Counted from the first letter of the stretch, positions 36,888-46,206 are shown. The stretch: DNA of 64,000 nucleotides from an uncultured Alphaproteobacteria bacterium (GCA_903831255.1 CAIKWZ010000010.1:1-64000); one strand, 5' to 3'. The notes: generated from the letters alone by a model not told the origin. A program made the numbers and translations.

Positions 36888-37579
36888 GGCTTGGCCTGAC
36901 CTGTCGCCTCTGGCGCCGCCGCCGGCTCTGCAGCCGCCTCCGGCTGGGGCAGGACGACAAGCGCCTGCTGAACTCTGCGCTTCATCTCCTGAGGCGCGTC
37001 CAGTTCGAGGGTCAGCGCCTGATACTCTTTGCGCGCGCGTTCGACATCTCCCGTCGAAAGCGCCTTGGCAGCGATGAGCTCTCGGGCGAGTGCGCCGGTA
37101 TTGCCGCCGCCCTCAAGAAGCGGCGCCACCATCGTCTCCAGCGTCGGGAGATCGACGGCGTCCGCCTGCACATAGGCGCTCTTCAGGCGGGCGAGATCGC
37201 CCAGAAGGCCATCATCCTTTTCGTCGACCGCATCAAGATGGGCCGCCACCGCCTTGGGATCCCCGCCGAGACGACCTTCGACTTCCGCCAAAAGATGGCC
37301 TGACACGAGCGCGTAGCCGCCCTTGCCCTCGGCAAGCCCGTTCAGGGCCTCCCGGGCCGCCGCCAGGTCTCCGGACTGAAGAGAATTGGTGGCGGTCATG
37401 AACGTCTTGGCCGAAGCCTCGATCGTCTGGTTACGGGAAAATTTGACGTATTCGAACACCGCCACCGCGCCAATGATCAGCGCGACGCCCCCAAACAGAA
37501 AGGGAGAGGTCCGCTTCCACAGTTTGGCGGCCTTCTCCTGACGGAGGCTTTCTTCAACTTCTTCAAAGACGTCGGTCAC
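36884..37579 (-). CDS. YfgM-like membrane-anchored TPR protein
   Basis: A 231-residue protein with a short cytoplasmic N-end (VFEEVEESLRQEKAAKLWKR), one membrane helix (about residues 28-45, FLFGGVALIIGAVAVFEYV) and a TPR-like periplasmic domain. A Pro/Ala-rich tail completes it. YfgM in E. coli works with periplasmic chaperones near bamB and der, the same gene order as here. It starts at GTG. The match is by layout and synteny rather than strong identity. Confidence 0.85.
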   Translation of the reverse strand: MTDVFEEVEESLRQEKAAKLWKRTSPFLFGGVALIIGAVAVFEYVKFSRNQTIEASAKTFMTATNSLQSGDLAAAREALNGLAEGKGGYALVSGHLLAEVEGRLGGDPKAVAAHLDAVDEKDDGLLGDLARLKSAYVQADAVDLPTLETMVAPLLEGGGNTGALARELIAAKALSTGDVERARKEYQALTLELDAPQEMKRRVQQALVVLPQPEAAAEPAAAPEATGQAKP

Positions 37580-37641
37580 GCTTTATGATGCTCCGTCAGA
37601 GGGTTGGCGCGACCCTAGCCGGACCCGCGGAAGACTGCAAT

Positions 37642-38481
37642 TCAAGAAGGCGGCGCACACTGCGGTCGTTTCATCGAATAGGTCTCTTTTTCGCCCGGAA
37701 AGCGTCGCGCCCGGACGTCCGCGGCGTAGGCGGCCGCCGCCCGGTCCAGCTCCCCGCGTAAGTCTGCATAACGCCGGACGAACCGAGGCGTCTGTTCGAA
37801 CATCCCCAGCATGTCGTCGATCACCAGAATCTGCCCGTCGCACGCAGAAGACGCGCCGATGCCGATGGTCGGGCAGGACACCAGAGACGACACTTCCCTG
37901 GCGAGATCCTCAGCGCAGCCCTCCACAACAATGGCGAAACAGCCGGCGCGATCGGCCGCCTCGGCCTCCGCGAGCACCCTGGCCCGCTCCGCCCGCGTGC
38001 GTCCTCGCGCCCGGAAACCTCCGTCAGCGTGAACGGCCTGCGGCCTCAGTCCCACATGGCCCATCACCGGGACGCCCCGAGCGACAAGAAACTCGATCGT
38101 CGGGGCCGCATAAGCCCCCGATTCGATCTTCACCGCCTGGCACCCGGTTTCCTTCATCACCCGCGATGCGCTGAGGAAGGCCGCCTCCGGACCGCTCTCA
38201 TAACTCCCGAAGGGAAGATCAACGACCACGAGCGCCGAGCTTGACCCCCTCATCACCGCCTGACCGTGGAGGATCATCATCTCGAGGGTCACGCCGAGCG
38301 TTGTGGGCAGACCATGCACCACCATGCCGACCGAATCGCCCACGAGGAGAACATCACAGTGCCGATCGAGAAGCGCGGCGACAGGAGCTGAATAGGCCGT
38401 GAGGCAGACGAGAGGCTGCCCCCCCTTGGCGGCGGCCAGATCCCGAACGGTCCGTCTTTGGGTCCGCACCTCGGTCGACAT
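37642..38481 (-). CDS. panB: 3-methyl-2-oxobutanoate hydroxymethyltransferase
   Basis: A 279-residue enzyme transferring a hydroxymethyl group from methylene-THF to ketoisovalerate in pantothenate synthesis. Family text includes VCLTAYSAPVAALLDRHCDVLLVGDSVGMVVHG (in parts), PFGSYESG and MGHVGLRPQ. The catalytic Glu lies in IVVEGCAEDLA. panC is not adjacent. An inverted repeat lies upstream at 38506-38520. Confidence 0.96.
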   Translation of the reverse strand: MSTEVRTQRRTVRDLAAAKGGQPLVCLTAYSAPVAALLDRHCDVLLVGDSVGMVVHGLPTTLGVTLEMMILHGQAVMRGSSSALVVVDLPFGSYESGPEAAFLSASRVMKETGCQAVKIESGAYAAPTIEFLVARGVPVMGHVGLRPQAVHADGGFRARGRTRAERARVLAEAEAADRAGCFAIVVEGCAEDLAREVSSLVSCPTIGIGASSACDGQILVIDDMLGMFEQTPRFVRRYADLRGELDRAAAAYAADVRARRFPGEKETYSMKRPQCAPPS

Positions 38482-38505
38482 CCGGTCAGCCTCCAGCCAT
38501 TCGAC

Positions 38506-38520
38506 ACCCTGACGTAGGGT
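38506..38520. repeat. ACCCT-N5-AGGGT inverted repeat upstream of panB
   Basis: 5-bp arms and a 5-base centre, 25 bases before the panB start on the minus strand. It could be an operator or a leader hairpin. Confidence 0.35.
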
Positions 38521-38677
38521 CCCACAGCGAAAATATCAATGGGACGCTGCGTCAGCACCTGAAGGCGGCCGGAAGCAGGCCGGAAACAACGAAGATGGTT
38601 TCACAAACGCCAAGGCGGCCGGACGGGTAAAAACCCGCGCCGCCGCCGGCAGGAAGGCTGCAAACTCTGAAGGCCGA

Positions 38678-39139
38678 TCAGGCCCGACGGCGCTCGAGGC
38701 TGCGGATATAGCGCTCATGCTCCTGGATCGGATCCAGAACGCGCTCCTCGCCACGGGCAGCGGGTCGGGTCGCCTCACGGGCTTCCTTCTTGGCGCGCGC
38801 AGCGTCCTTGATCGCTTTCTTGCGTTCCTTGCGTTCGGCGCGCTTCTGAGCGTCGACGGACAACTCGTTGGCCAGTCGCTGCCGTTCGGCTTCTGCCAGA
38901 GCTTCGAGACGGGCGGCTTCCGCCGCAGCGGCGGCTTCCTCCCGTGCGCGCTGGCGATCCATCTTCTCCTCAAGCCTCTGACGACGAACCGCCTCGATCC
39001 GCTCGCGCCTTTCGGCGTCGTGATCGATCGCTTCGGCGGCCTGCACGGCCGGCTTGGGCTTGAATTTTGCGAGAAGGGCCTGCTTGGCGGCGGCCGATGC
39101 GGCCTGCCGCTCTGAAAAAGTCGATTGTTTGGGTTGCAT
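38678..39139 (-). CDS. DUF6481 family charged coiled-coil protein
   Basis: A 153-residue protein, very rich in Arg, Glu, Lys and Ala and almost wholly helical (RRQRLEEKMDRQRAREEAAAAAEAARLEALAEAERQRLANEL read in parts). It begins TFSERQAASAAAKQALLAKFK, which I recall as DUF6481, common in sphingomonads and relatives. There is no signal peptide or membrane segment. Function unknown; the upstream 189 bases show no recognised cold-shock or sRNA element. Confidence 0.8.
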   Translation of the reverse strand: MQPKQSTFSERQAASAAAKQALLAKFKPKPAVQAAEAIDHDAERRERIEAVRRQRLEEKMDRQRAREEAAAAAEAARLEALAEAERQRLANELSVDAQKRAERKERKKAIKDAARAKKEAREATRPAARGEERVLDPIQEHERYIRSLERRRA

Positions 39140-39327
39140 CAGATCTTTCGGATTACACGCTGAGTCTGCGACTGAGGTGCGCGTTCCTTAATGCGAAGTT
39201 GCCCGCTCGTCCAGCCATACAACGCTGTCGGCCGTCATTCTTCCGCAATCGATCGATAACAAGCGCGGCAACGCGCTCATCCGGACGTTCTCAACGCGGA
39301 TCCGCGAGAGCCAAACGGGCAGCGAGA

Positions 39328-39693
39328 TCATTCCTGGATCCGCTTCGACGACAGAGCGCGCTCGTAGTCGCCGGGAGAGAACCCGACAAGAAGCGATCCT
39401 GCGCCCTCAAGAACGGGCCGCTTGATAAGAAGAAGATCGCTCATCATGACCTCAAGCGCCCGATCCTCCGAGAGCGAGGCGCGCAGAGCCGGGTCGAGCT
39501 TACGATAGGCGGCGCCCTTTCGGTTGAGCAGCCTGTCGATGCCGACCTCCCGGAGCCAGGACTGCAGGCGCTCAGGTTCAAGACCAGACGCGCGATAGTC
39601 GTGAAATCGGAAAGGCGCGCCGTGTCCCTCAAGCCATCGGCGAGCCGAGACGACGGAATCGCAGTTACGAATGCCGTAAAGGATCAGATCCAT
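39328..39693 (-). CDS. ArsC/Spx-family protein (YffB-like)
   Basis: A 121-residue thioredoxin-fold protein starting MDLILYGIRNCDSVVSARRWLEGHG. It has a single candidate redox Cys (Cys11) in NCDSV rather than CxxC, then FHDYRASGL and MMSDLLLIKRPVLE. This matches the ArsC-like YffB group, whose physiological substrate is not settled; arsenate reduction is not implied. There are no arsenic genes nearby. Confidence 0.9.
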   Translation of the reverse strand: MDLILYGIRNCDSVVSARRWLEGHGAPFRFHDYRASGLEPERLQSWLREVGIDRLLNRKGAAYRKLDPALRASLSEDRALEVMMSDLLLIKRPVLEGAGSLLVGFSPGDYERALSSKRIQE

Positions 39694-39850
39694 GTCGCCC
39701 GCCTCCGCCGCTCACGCGCTTAACGATGGCGGATACGAGGCGCGGCGCCGATGGGTCAAGGGGTGGATCAACCAGGCTGAAACGTCTCAAGCATCGCCTG
39801 AAGTTCGGGATCAGAAACCGACAACCATGACGCCGACGAGAGCGCCAGGC

Positions 39851-41539
39851 CTAACGGCTCGCCCCGGCCGACGCCTCGATACGACCTGTCAGGTGACGCT
39901 CGAGAAGATCCAGACGATCCCGTCTCACGCCGGCTTCAACCCGAAGGGAGTGATCAAGGATCATCCACTGATCGCTCTCACCATAACCGGGCCAGGCTGG
40001 CAGACCCTGTCCGTTGGGATTTCCGGTGCGGGCGAAGTTTGTCCAGTAAAGGCCCATGAGCCGCGAAAGCTCAGCGTCGGCCTCAGACATCTCGAGCAGC
40101 CAGTCATCAGTCCCGAAGACAAAGGGGATCTCAGCCGAATGGAAGGCGCCCGCCGTCTGTCCCTCCGCCGGCGGACGGCGTGAGAAGAAATAGAGGAAGG
40201 CTGGCTGCCTGCGCGCGGCCGAAGCTTTACCAAGAAACCGGGTATGAACCCCGAAGAGGGAATCGCCCAGCATCGTCGCCTCAGCGGCCCGCCAGTCCGT
40301 CGGATGGTCGAGCCCGTAAAGACGGATAAGCGGATCCGCCACATCGCCATAGGCTGCGCGGAACGCCGCCAGACGGCTGGCCCGGTCCTCCGGCGACTGC
40401 GGCGCGTCAACGGACGGTCCGCCTATGGTGGGATAGAGCAGCGTCCCCTCATCCGCATTGTAACCGGCCAGCACCGGCGTCTGCGCGTACGCGCCCTCAG
40501 CGATCGCCCGCCCCACAGGCATGGGCAGCACGACGCCATCGGCGCCCGGCATGAAGTTTCCTCCGGGAGGAGGCGTCTCGGCCAGCGCCTTGAGAATCGC
40601 CTCGGCCGGGATCGATCTCAGGGCGGAGACATCCGCAGATCCCTTCACGAGCCCCGCCTCCCGAATAAAAGTGTCTCCTCGAGAGTCGTCGATGCGACGG
40701 AAGTCATAGGAATAAACCCCGCTCTGCAGGATCACCTTGTCAAAAAGACCGCGCGCAAGCGGAGAGGCCATGAGCTGGCTGACCGACTGCCCCCCGGCGC
40801 TCTCCCCGAAAATTGTGACATTGTCCGGGTCGCCGCCGAACGCGCGGATATTCTCCTGCACCCAGCCCAGCGCAGCGATGAGATCCTGGAGCCCGTAATT
40901 GCCCGACACTCCCGTTGCGCTCTCTGCGGTCAGAGCGGGGTGTGAGAGATAACCGAACGCGTTCAGACGATAGTTGACCGTCACCAGAACGACCCCGTTC
41001 TTCACGAGGGCGTTGCCGGACAGCCGGGGATCGGCTCCCGATCCCGTCTGGTGAGACCCGCCATGAATCCACACCATCACAGGAAGCGCCGCGCCGTCAG
41101 CTCCTGCCCGCGTACGAACATTGAGGAAGAGGCAATCCTCGCTCATCGGCGCACCCTGCAGCGCCGCCAGGCGGTCCAGCGTCTGACCGAGAGCGGGTTC
41201 GACGAGCCCCTGCGAAAGCACCACACGACGAACAAAACCACCCTGCCCGTCATCCGGCTGCATGCACCGCGCCCCGGCCTGGCCGGCCTCTCGCACGCCC
41301 TCCCACGGAGCAGCAGGAGCAGGAGGCGCCCAGCGCCTCTCTCCGATCGGCGGAGCGGCGTAAGGAATGCCGGCAAACAACGCGATGCTCCGGTCCTCCT
41401 CAGCCCAGGCGCCCTTCAGAGCGCCCTGGGCAATCTGAGCCTCAGGCGCAGACGGCGGACCGGCGGGTTCAGGGACCTTCGGCGAGCAGGCGCCGAAGGC
41501 GAGCGCGAACAGGCACAGAGCAGCGAACGGGGGCCTCAT
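39851..41539 (-). CDS. Type-B carboxylesterase, probable lipoprotein
   Basis: A 562-residue esterase of the carboxylesterase/cholinesterase family. A leader with a Cys at position 18 (LAFGAC) suggests a lipoprotein, although Phe at the -3 position is unusual. The catalytic Ser247 is in FGESAGG, the acid lies in DEGTL, and the His in GAFHSAEIPFVFG. The early EDCLFLNV and QENIRAFGGDPDNVT are diagnostic. Likely exported. The substrate is unknown. It is divergent from a serine hydrolase. Confidence 0.93.
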   Translation of the reverse strand: MRPPFAALCLFALAFGACSPKVPEPAGPPSAPEAQIAQGALKGAWAEEDRSIALFAGIPYAAPPIGERRWAPPAPAAPWEGVREAGQAGARCMQPDDGQGGFVRRVVLSQGLVEPALGQTLDRLAALQGAPMSEDCLFLNVRTRAGADGAALPVMVWIHGGSHQTGSGADPRLSGNALVKNGVVLVTVNYRLNAFGYLSHPALTAESATGVSGNYGLQDLIAALGWVQENIRAFGGDPDNVTIFGESAGGQSVSQLMASPLARGLFDKVILQSGVYSYDFRRIDDSRGDTFIREAGLVKGSADVSALRSIPAEAILKALAETPPPGGNFMPGADGVVLPMPVGRAIAEGAYAQTPVLAGYNADEGTLLYPTIGGPSVDAPQSPEDRASRLAAFRAAYGDVADPLIRLYGLDHPTDWRAAEATMLGDSLFGVHTRFLGKASAARRQPAFLYFFSRRPPAEGQTAGAFHSAEIPFVFGTDDWLLEMSEADAELSRLMGLYWTNFARTGNPNGQGLPAWPGYGESDQWMILDHSLRVEAGVRRDRLDLLERHLTGRIEASAGASR

Positions 41540-41714
41540 GTCGAACGTCTCCGGGACATCCCTGATCCAGCAGGGAGGGAACGCTGATCCCTACCATTGC
41601 GAAGCGACCCTCGCCAGACGAGCCGCGATTGTCGAAGCTGGACCTCCGGGCGCTTTATTCATGGGCGGCGCCGGGCTAGCGTCCGCGATCAGACGTTCGC
41701 AGGAGACAGGTCTC

Positions 41715-42752
41715 ATGTCGTTGCCAGTACTGCCCGCTCAACCTCCCGGAACGCCCTATCCGACCGACGGGTGGCCGCGCGCAGAGCCGCCCGCCGCCCT
41801 GACATCGGCCCTTCAGCCGTTTCTTGAGACGGCGTTCGAGCACGGCGTTGAGGGAGAGCTCGGTGAAACGCACGCCCTTCTTATCGTCCGCGAGGGTAAG
41901 CTTATCATTGAGCGTTACGGCTGCGGCTACGGACCTGCGGACACCCGTCCGTCCTGGTCCATGGCCAAGAGCATGACCCACGCCCTCGCAGGCATGATGG
42001 TCGCGGACACCGGGTTCGACATCCACGCACCCCTCCGGGCGCAGGAATGGTCGGCGGCCGACGATCCGCGCTCGGCGATCACGCTTGATCATCTCATGAG
42101 AATGTCGAGCGGGCTGACGTTCATTGAAGAGTATCAGGCCGGACACCCCTCTCATGTGCTGGAAATGCTCTATGGCGCGGGCAAGGCGGACACGGCCGCC
42201 TACGCGGCGTCCCTGCCCTTATTGCACGCGCCGGGGACCGTCTGGTCCTATGCGAGCGGTACGACCAACATCATCTCGCGCCGCATCTCCGAGCATGTCG
42301 GCGGGGGACGTGAAGCCTGCGGCCGGTTTATGACCGATCGCCTGTTTGCCCCCCTGGGAATGACCAGCGCCGTCCCGAAATTCGACGCGGCAGGCGTCTT
42401 TATCGGCTCAAGTTACTGTTTCTGCACGCCGCAGGACTTCGCCCGTTTCGGGTTGCTTTATCTTCGGGGCGGGCTCTGGGACGGGCGCAGGCTCCTTCCC
42501 GCTTCCTGGGTCGATTATGCCCGCACCCCGACCCCGCAGCCGCCGGAGGCCGCTCTGGGATATGGCGCGCACTGGTGGCTTTCCCTGGGCGGTCCCGGCT
42601 CCTTTTCGGCCAACGGCTTCGAGGGGCAGTTCATTGTGTGCCTTCCGGAGAGCGACACGCTCATCGTTCGCAGCGGCCGGACGCCGCTCGCAAACCGCGA
42701 GGCGCTGGCGTCATGGATGAAGGCTCTCAGCGGGACCCTGACGACCGTCTGA
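41715..42752 (+). CDS. Serine hydrolase of the beta-lactamase/penicillin-binding-protein fold
   Basis: A 345-residue protein starting at an ATG with AGGAG 9 bases upstream. The SxxK nucleophile is Ser82-Met-Ala-Lys85 (PSWSMAKSM). The second motif reads YASGTTN, a YxS variant of YxN, and the KTG-like third motif reads RSGRTP. The family includes esterases and amidases as well as beta-lactamases; beta-lactam hydrolysis is not implied. There is no clear signal peptide. The function is open. Confidence 0.88.
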   Translation: MSLPVLPAQPPGTPYPTDGWPRAEPPAALTSALQPFLETAFEHGVEGELGETHALLIVREGKLIIERYGCGYGPADTRPSWSMAKSMTHALAGMMVADTGFDIHAPLRAQEWSAADDPRSAITLDHLMRMSSGLTFIEEYQAGHPSHVLEMLYGAGKADTAAYAASLPLLHAPGTVWSYASGTTNIISRRISEHVGGGREACGRFMTDRLFAPLGMTSAVPKFDAAGVFIGSSYCFCTPQDFARFGLLYLRGGLWDGRRLLPASWVDYARTPTPQPPEAALGYGAHWWLSLGGPGSFSANGFEGQFIVCLPESDTLIVRSGRTPLANREALASWMKALSGTLTTV

Positions 42753-42869
42753 CCCGACGGCGGGCTGTAAACGGGAGATCCGAACCGACATTGCGACTTG
42801 CGCTGGACCGGGAATTGCTGAAGTGATCCGCTCTGTCGGAGATCCTTCCAGTTCATAGATGGTTCGATA

Positions 42870-43784
42870 ATGAGTATTCGTGGCAACCGGGCGTCGAGAT
42901 CCGACAGCAGATCGGGATCAGCCTCACCGTCTCGGTCACGCGAGACAGAAGATGAGACGAGGCTTTCCTGGGCCCTCACCTCGAGGCTCACCTTTATCGA
43001 GGAGATGGTCTACTGGACCGGGTCCGTCAATCGAAGCGACCTGATCGGCCGCTACAGCATCTCCGAGCAACAGGCTTCAGGCGATCTGACGCGCTATCAG
43101 GAGATGGCGCCGGACAATCTGGTCTATGACAAGAGCGCGAAGACCTATCGGGCGGGCGACCGGTTCGAACCGCGCTTCCTGCCCTCAGACAGCGATCAGG
43201 TTCTCAGTCAGCTGCGTCTGGTCGCAGAAGGGGTATCGGGAGCTCATCCCATCATCGGCGTGATCCCGCTGGGACTGGTCGCAACGCCCCTCAGGCCTGT
43301 CGCCTCCGAGACGCTTCGAACAGTGATCGGCTGCATCCGTGAAGGAGGGGCGATGAGCACGCATTACGTCTCCTTCACCCAGACAGATGGACGCATGAGG
43401 CGTCTCGCGCCGCACGCTCTGGCCTTCGACGGCTTCCGCTGGCACGCAAGAGCGCGCGATCTCGAGACCAACGAGTTCAAGGACTATGTTCTGGGGCGGA
43501 TGTCCCGGACAGCTCGTCTCGACGCGCCGCCGGGAGATCCGGCTGACGACATCGACTGGCGCAACTGGACCCAGCTCGTGATCGCGCCCAATCCCGCCTT
43601 GCCGCCGGCGCACCAGAAGATCATCGAGCGCGACTATGGAATGCGGGAGGGAACCGCCTCGATCCGGGTACGAACCGCTCTGGTGTATTATCTCAAACAG
43701 CGTCTCGGTCTGGACCTCAAGCCGGGCGCGCGCCCCCCCGAGGACCAGCACATCGTTCTGATCGAGCAGCGTTCAGCCGGCTGA
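42870..43784 (+). CDS. WYL-domain transcriptional regulator of the BrxR/CapW type
   Basis: A 304-residue regulator with three parts. The winged helix is at about residues 34-95 (IEEMVYWTGSVNRSDLIGRYSISEQQASGDLTRY read in parts). The WYL domain is at about residues 150-215 (RRLAPHALAFDGFRWHARA, FKDYVLGRM). A C-terminal dimer-like domain follows at about 230-300. This layout matches BrxR/CapW regulators that repress BREX, CBASS and other phage-defence operons until a signal releases them. The first 30 residues are Ser/Arg-rich and may be disordered. No defence genes flank it: a serine hydrolase lies upstream and an HD-GYP gene is convergent. Confidence 0.85.
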   Translation: MSIRGNRASRSDSRSGSASPSRSRETEDETRLSWALTSRLTFIEEMVYWTGSVNRSDLIGRYSISEQQASGDLTRYQEMAPDNLVYDKSAKTYRAGDRFEPRFLPSDSDQVLSQLRLVAEGVSGAHPIIGVIPLGLVATPLRPVASETLRTVIGCIREGGAMSTHYVSFTQTDGRMRRLAPHALAFDGFRWHARARDLETNEFKDYVLGRMSRTARLDAPPGDPADDIDWRNWTQLVIAPNPALPPAHQKIIERDYGMREGTASIRVRTALVYYLKQRLGLDLKPGARPPEDQHIVLIEQRSAG

Positions 43785-43792
43785 ACCATTCG

Positions 43793-45262
43793 TCAGGCGG
43801 CTGCCGAGGCGGCGGCCCGGCGAAGCGACTGGGAGATCACGCCGCTCGCATCGCCCCCGCACAGACCTCCGAAGGCGCCCGACCATCCATGGCTCACGCG
43901 CCGTCCTTCCGTCACCATAACGTTGAGCGCCTCCACGCAGTCGGCGTCGACCGCTGACCCCGCACTCTCTGAGATCAGTCGGATGGCCTCATTCACCTGC
44001 ATGGCGGACCTGTAGGGTCGGTCCGCCGTCATGGCGTCGAACATGTCGGCCACCGACACGATCCGGGTCTCGCGCCGGATCTGATCTCCGGACAGGCCCC
44101 TGGGATATCCCGCTCCGTCCAGCCGCTCATGATGGGCCTCCGCCACCTCGCCGAGATCATCAAACGCCCGGATACGACCCAGAATGCGGCCAGTGAGCGT
44201 CGCATGAGACTTCATGTGCTCCCACTCCGCCGCATCGAGGCGTCCGGGTTTCTCGAGGACCAGAGAGCTGACGCCGAGTTTTCCGATGTCATGCAGGAGC
44301 GCTGCGCGCCGCAACAGGGCCCGCCTCGAGGCAGGAACGCCGAGAATATCGGCCATCGCCATCGTGTAGTCAGCCACGCGGAGGGAGTGACCGCCCGTGA
44401 AGGGGCTCTTGGCGTCAATCACGTCCCCGAAAGCCGAGGCGATGTCGTCCAGATACTCCTCATCGGCCTCAACCATGTATCCGGCCGGCGCGAGGTCCGC
44501 CAGACGATCCCCGATGTCGGCGCGGGCCAGCTCCTCCCAGAACCCTGGGCGGGCCGCCTCAACGCAGAAGGCCGAGACCAGACGGGGATCAAACCAGGTT
44601 CCGGACCTGGAGCTCACCTCATGCAGCGCTTTGAGGGGGCCGCCTTCTCGAGAGAACACCTCAACAAGTTGAGACAGAAGCGCGATGCGGGAAAACAGAG
44701 GTACACCCTCGCCCTTCAGCCCATAGGGCTGGCCCCGGCCGTCCCAGCGCTCATCAAGGCCCGCGATGCCCTGAGCCACCGCTTCCGGAAACCTCAGCCG
44801 ACGCGCGATCTGCGCCCCCTTCATGCATCGGGTTTCGAAGAGACTGCGGGTCACGCTTGCGCTCGCGAGCAGGACCCCGGTCGCCGTCCGGAGCTTCTGC
44901 ACGATTGAACACGAGGGCGCCGCATGCGCCACCGCAAAGCGCGCCATCGCCCCGGCGCCTGCCCCCACTCTCTTGTGATCCCGCTTGAAGGTCATGTCGC
45001 AGGACTTGAAGACCTCGTAAATCCGCGCCGCATTGCTCGAACATCCCAGATCCTTGAGGAGGAGCACATAACGCAGATCCTGCATCTCGGCCTCGCCGAG
45101 CCCGATCCTCTGACCGATCTGAAGCCCGATCCAGCAGGTTCTGAGCGAATGCCCCTCAGGCTGACCTTCGGTCAGGTCGAGCGCGAGAGAGAGGGCGGAG
45201 AGGACGTCCCCAAGAGGCATGGAGCGCCCATGATGGGGCGATGGAGTGACAAACGACGACAT
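43793..45262 (-). CDS. HD-GYP protein with a degenerate N-terminal HD domain
   Basis: A 489-residue protein with two HD-type domains. The C-terminal HD-GYP is intact: LLHDIGKLG, AEAHHERLDGAGYPRG, VADMFDAMTADRPYR. It is expected to hydrolyse cyclic di-GMP. The N-terminal domain (about residues 20-220) has EGHSLR and KDLGCS where an HDIG-type motif would be, so it probably does not catalyse. The ATG at 45262 with GAGG upstream is preferred over a longer frame. There is no membrane helix, so it is cytoplasmic. It is convergent with the WYL regulator and divergent from the peroxidase gene. Confidence 0.9.
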   Translation of the reverse strand: MSSFVTPSPHHGRSMPLGDVLSALSLALDLTEGQPEGHSLRTCWIGLQIGQRIGLGEAEMQDLRYVLLLKDLGCSSNAARIYEVFKSCDMTFKRDHKRVGAGAGAMARFAVAHAAPSCSIVQKLRTATGVLLASASVTRSLFETRCMKGAQIARRLRFPEAVAQGIAGLDERWDGRGQPYGLKGEGVPLFSRIALLSQLVEVFSREGGPLKALHEVSSRSGTWFDPRLVSAFCVEAARPGFWEELARADIGDRLADLAPAGYMVEADEEYLDDIASAFGDVIDAKSPFTGGHSLRVADYTMAMADILGVPASRRALLRRAALLHDIGKLGVSSLVLEKPGRLDAAEWEHMKSHATLTGRILGRIRAFDDLGEVAEAHHERLDGAGYPRGLSGDQIRRETRIVSVADMFDAMTADRPYRSAMQVNEAIRLISESAGSAVDADCVEALNVMVTEGRRVSHGWSGAFGGLCGGDASGVISQSLRRAAASAAA

Positions 45263-45457
45263 GAAACCTCGACGATCAGAGACGACAAGGTTGTCGATCC
45301 GATGGGTAAACAAGCCCCCGAAAGAGGTCAGTTGAATTTCAGGCAACCGCGCAGATTCCGACCTTCCGGACCTGAGATAAAGGTCGTGCGCCCTCATTCT
45401 GATCCTTCCTGGCTCACCGCACGTAATGACCGGAGACGCCTTCCAGGAGATGAGCTT

Positions 45458-46126
45458 ATGCCCTTCCCTCTTTCCGCCCCCGCCCGCTTCGCCGCCCTCA
45501 TTCTCGCAAGCGGCGCGCTTTTGGCCTCGGCGTCCGCCCAGTCGCCGGCGGCGGGGTCCCCGGAAAAACTCCGGGCCGTTGCCGGCGCCCTGGCGAAACA
45601 GACAAAGGCTTTCGCCTCAGCCCCTCCGATCTCCTCTGCGGCGCCGGGAACGGCCTATGGGTTCGAGTTCGCGGGGCTGTCAGTTCCCCGCATCCCCATG
45701 ACGGCGTTCAAAGGGGAGGTCGTGCTCATGGTCAACACCGCGTCTCAATGCGGCTACACGCCCCAATATGAGGGTCTGCAGCGCCTCCAGGCGACCTATG
45801 AAGGCAAGGGCTTCAGCGTCATCGGCGTCCCATCCAACGACTTTGGCGGACAGGAGCCTGGCTCGGCCGAACAGATCCGCTCCTTCTGCGAAGCCAATTA
45901 CGGCGTGACCTTTCCGATGGCGGCCAAAACGCCTGTCACCGGCAAGTCCGCCCACCCGCTCTATCGCTGGGCGGTTGCAGAACTCGGACCAGAGGCGCAG
46001 CCGAAATGGAACTTCCACAAGATCCTGATCGGACGGGACGGCAAGCCGATCGCAGCTTTCCCATCGGGCGTCGCCCCGGAATCCCCCAAACTGGTTAAGG
46101 CCATCGAGGCTGCGATAAAGGATTAA
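45458..46126 (+). CDS. Exported glutathione-peroxidase family protein
   Basis: A 222-residue thiol peroxidase reducing hydroperoxides, more likely with thioredoxin than glutathione in bacteria. The signal peptide is residues 1-27 (LASASAQ). The catalytic Cys98 is in NTASQCGYTPQYEGL. The Gln lies in SNDFGGQEPGS, and the Trp-Asn pair in PKWNFHKILI. The ATG at 45458 has AGGAG 9 bases before it. Export is inferred from the leader. Confidence 0.92.
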   Translation: MPFPLSAPARFAALILASGALLASASAQSPAAGSPEKLRAVAGALAKQTKAFASAPPISSAAPGTAYGFEFAGLSVPRIPMTAFKGEVVLMVNTASQCGYTPQYEGLQRLQATYEGKGFSVIGVPSNDFGGQEPGSAEQIRSFCEANYGVTFPMAAKTPVTGKSAHPLYRWAVAELGPEAQPKWNFHKILIGRDGKPIAAFPSGVAPESPKLVKAIEAAIKD

Positions 46127-46152
46127 TACAGCCTTTTGGGTTAAACGCCTTG

Positions 46153-46171
46153 GTCTGACCAGTGCTCAGAC
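46153..46171. repeat. 6-bp inverted repeat after the peroxidase gene
   Basis: GTCTGA and TCAGAC around a 7-base centre, between the peroxidase gene and the DUF3667 gene. It could be a weak terminator or an operator. Confidence 0.3.
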
Positions 46172-46206
46172 GCCGGCCCTGAACGCGCCCGGCCGGGAGG
46201 CGCGTT

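Noticed and set aside
38624-38637. CGGGT-AAAA-ACCCG hairpin as a terminator of the DUF6481 gene
   Set aside because: The stem is only 5 bp and no T-run follows in the minus-strand direction.
39140-39327. Small RNA or cold-shock leader before the DUF6481 gene
   Set aside because: No terminator, promoter or conserved element could be identified in these 188 bases.
41715-42752. Reading the serine hydrolase as a resistance beta-lactamase
   Set aside because: Second and third motifs are altered and no export signal is visible.
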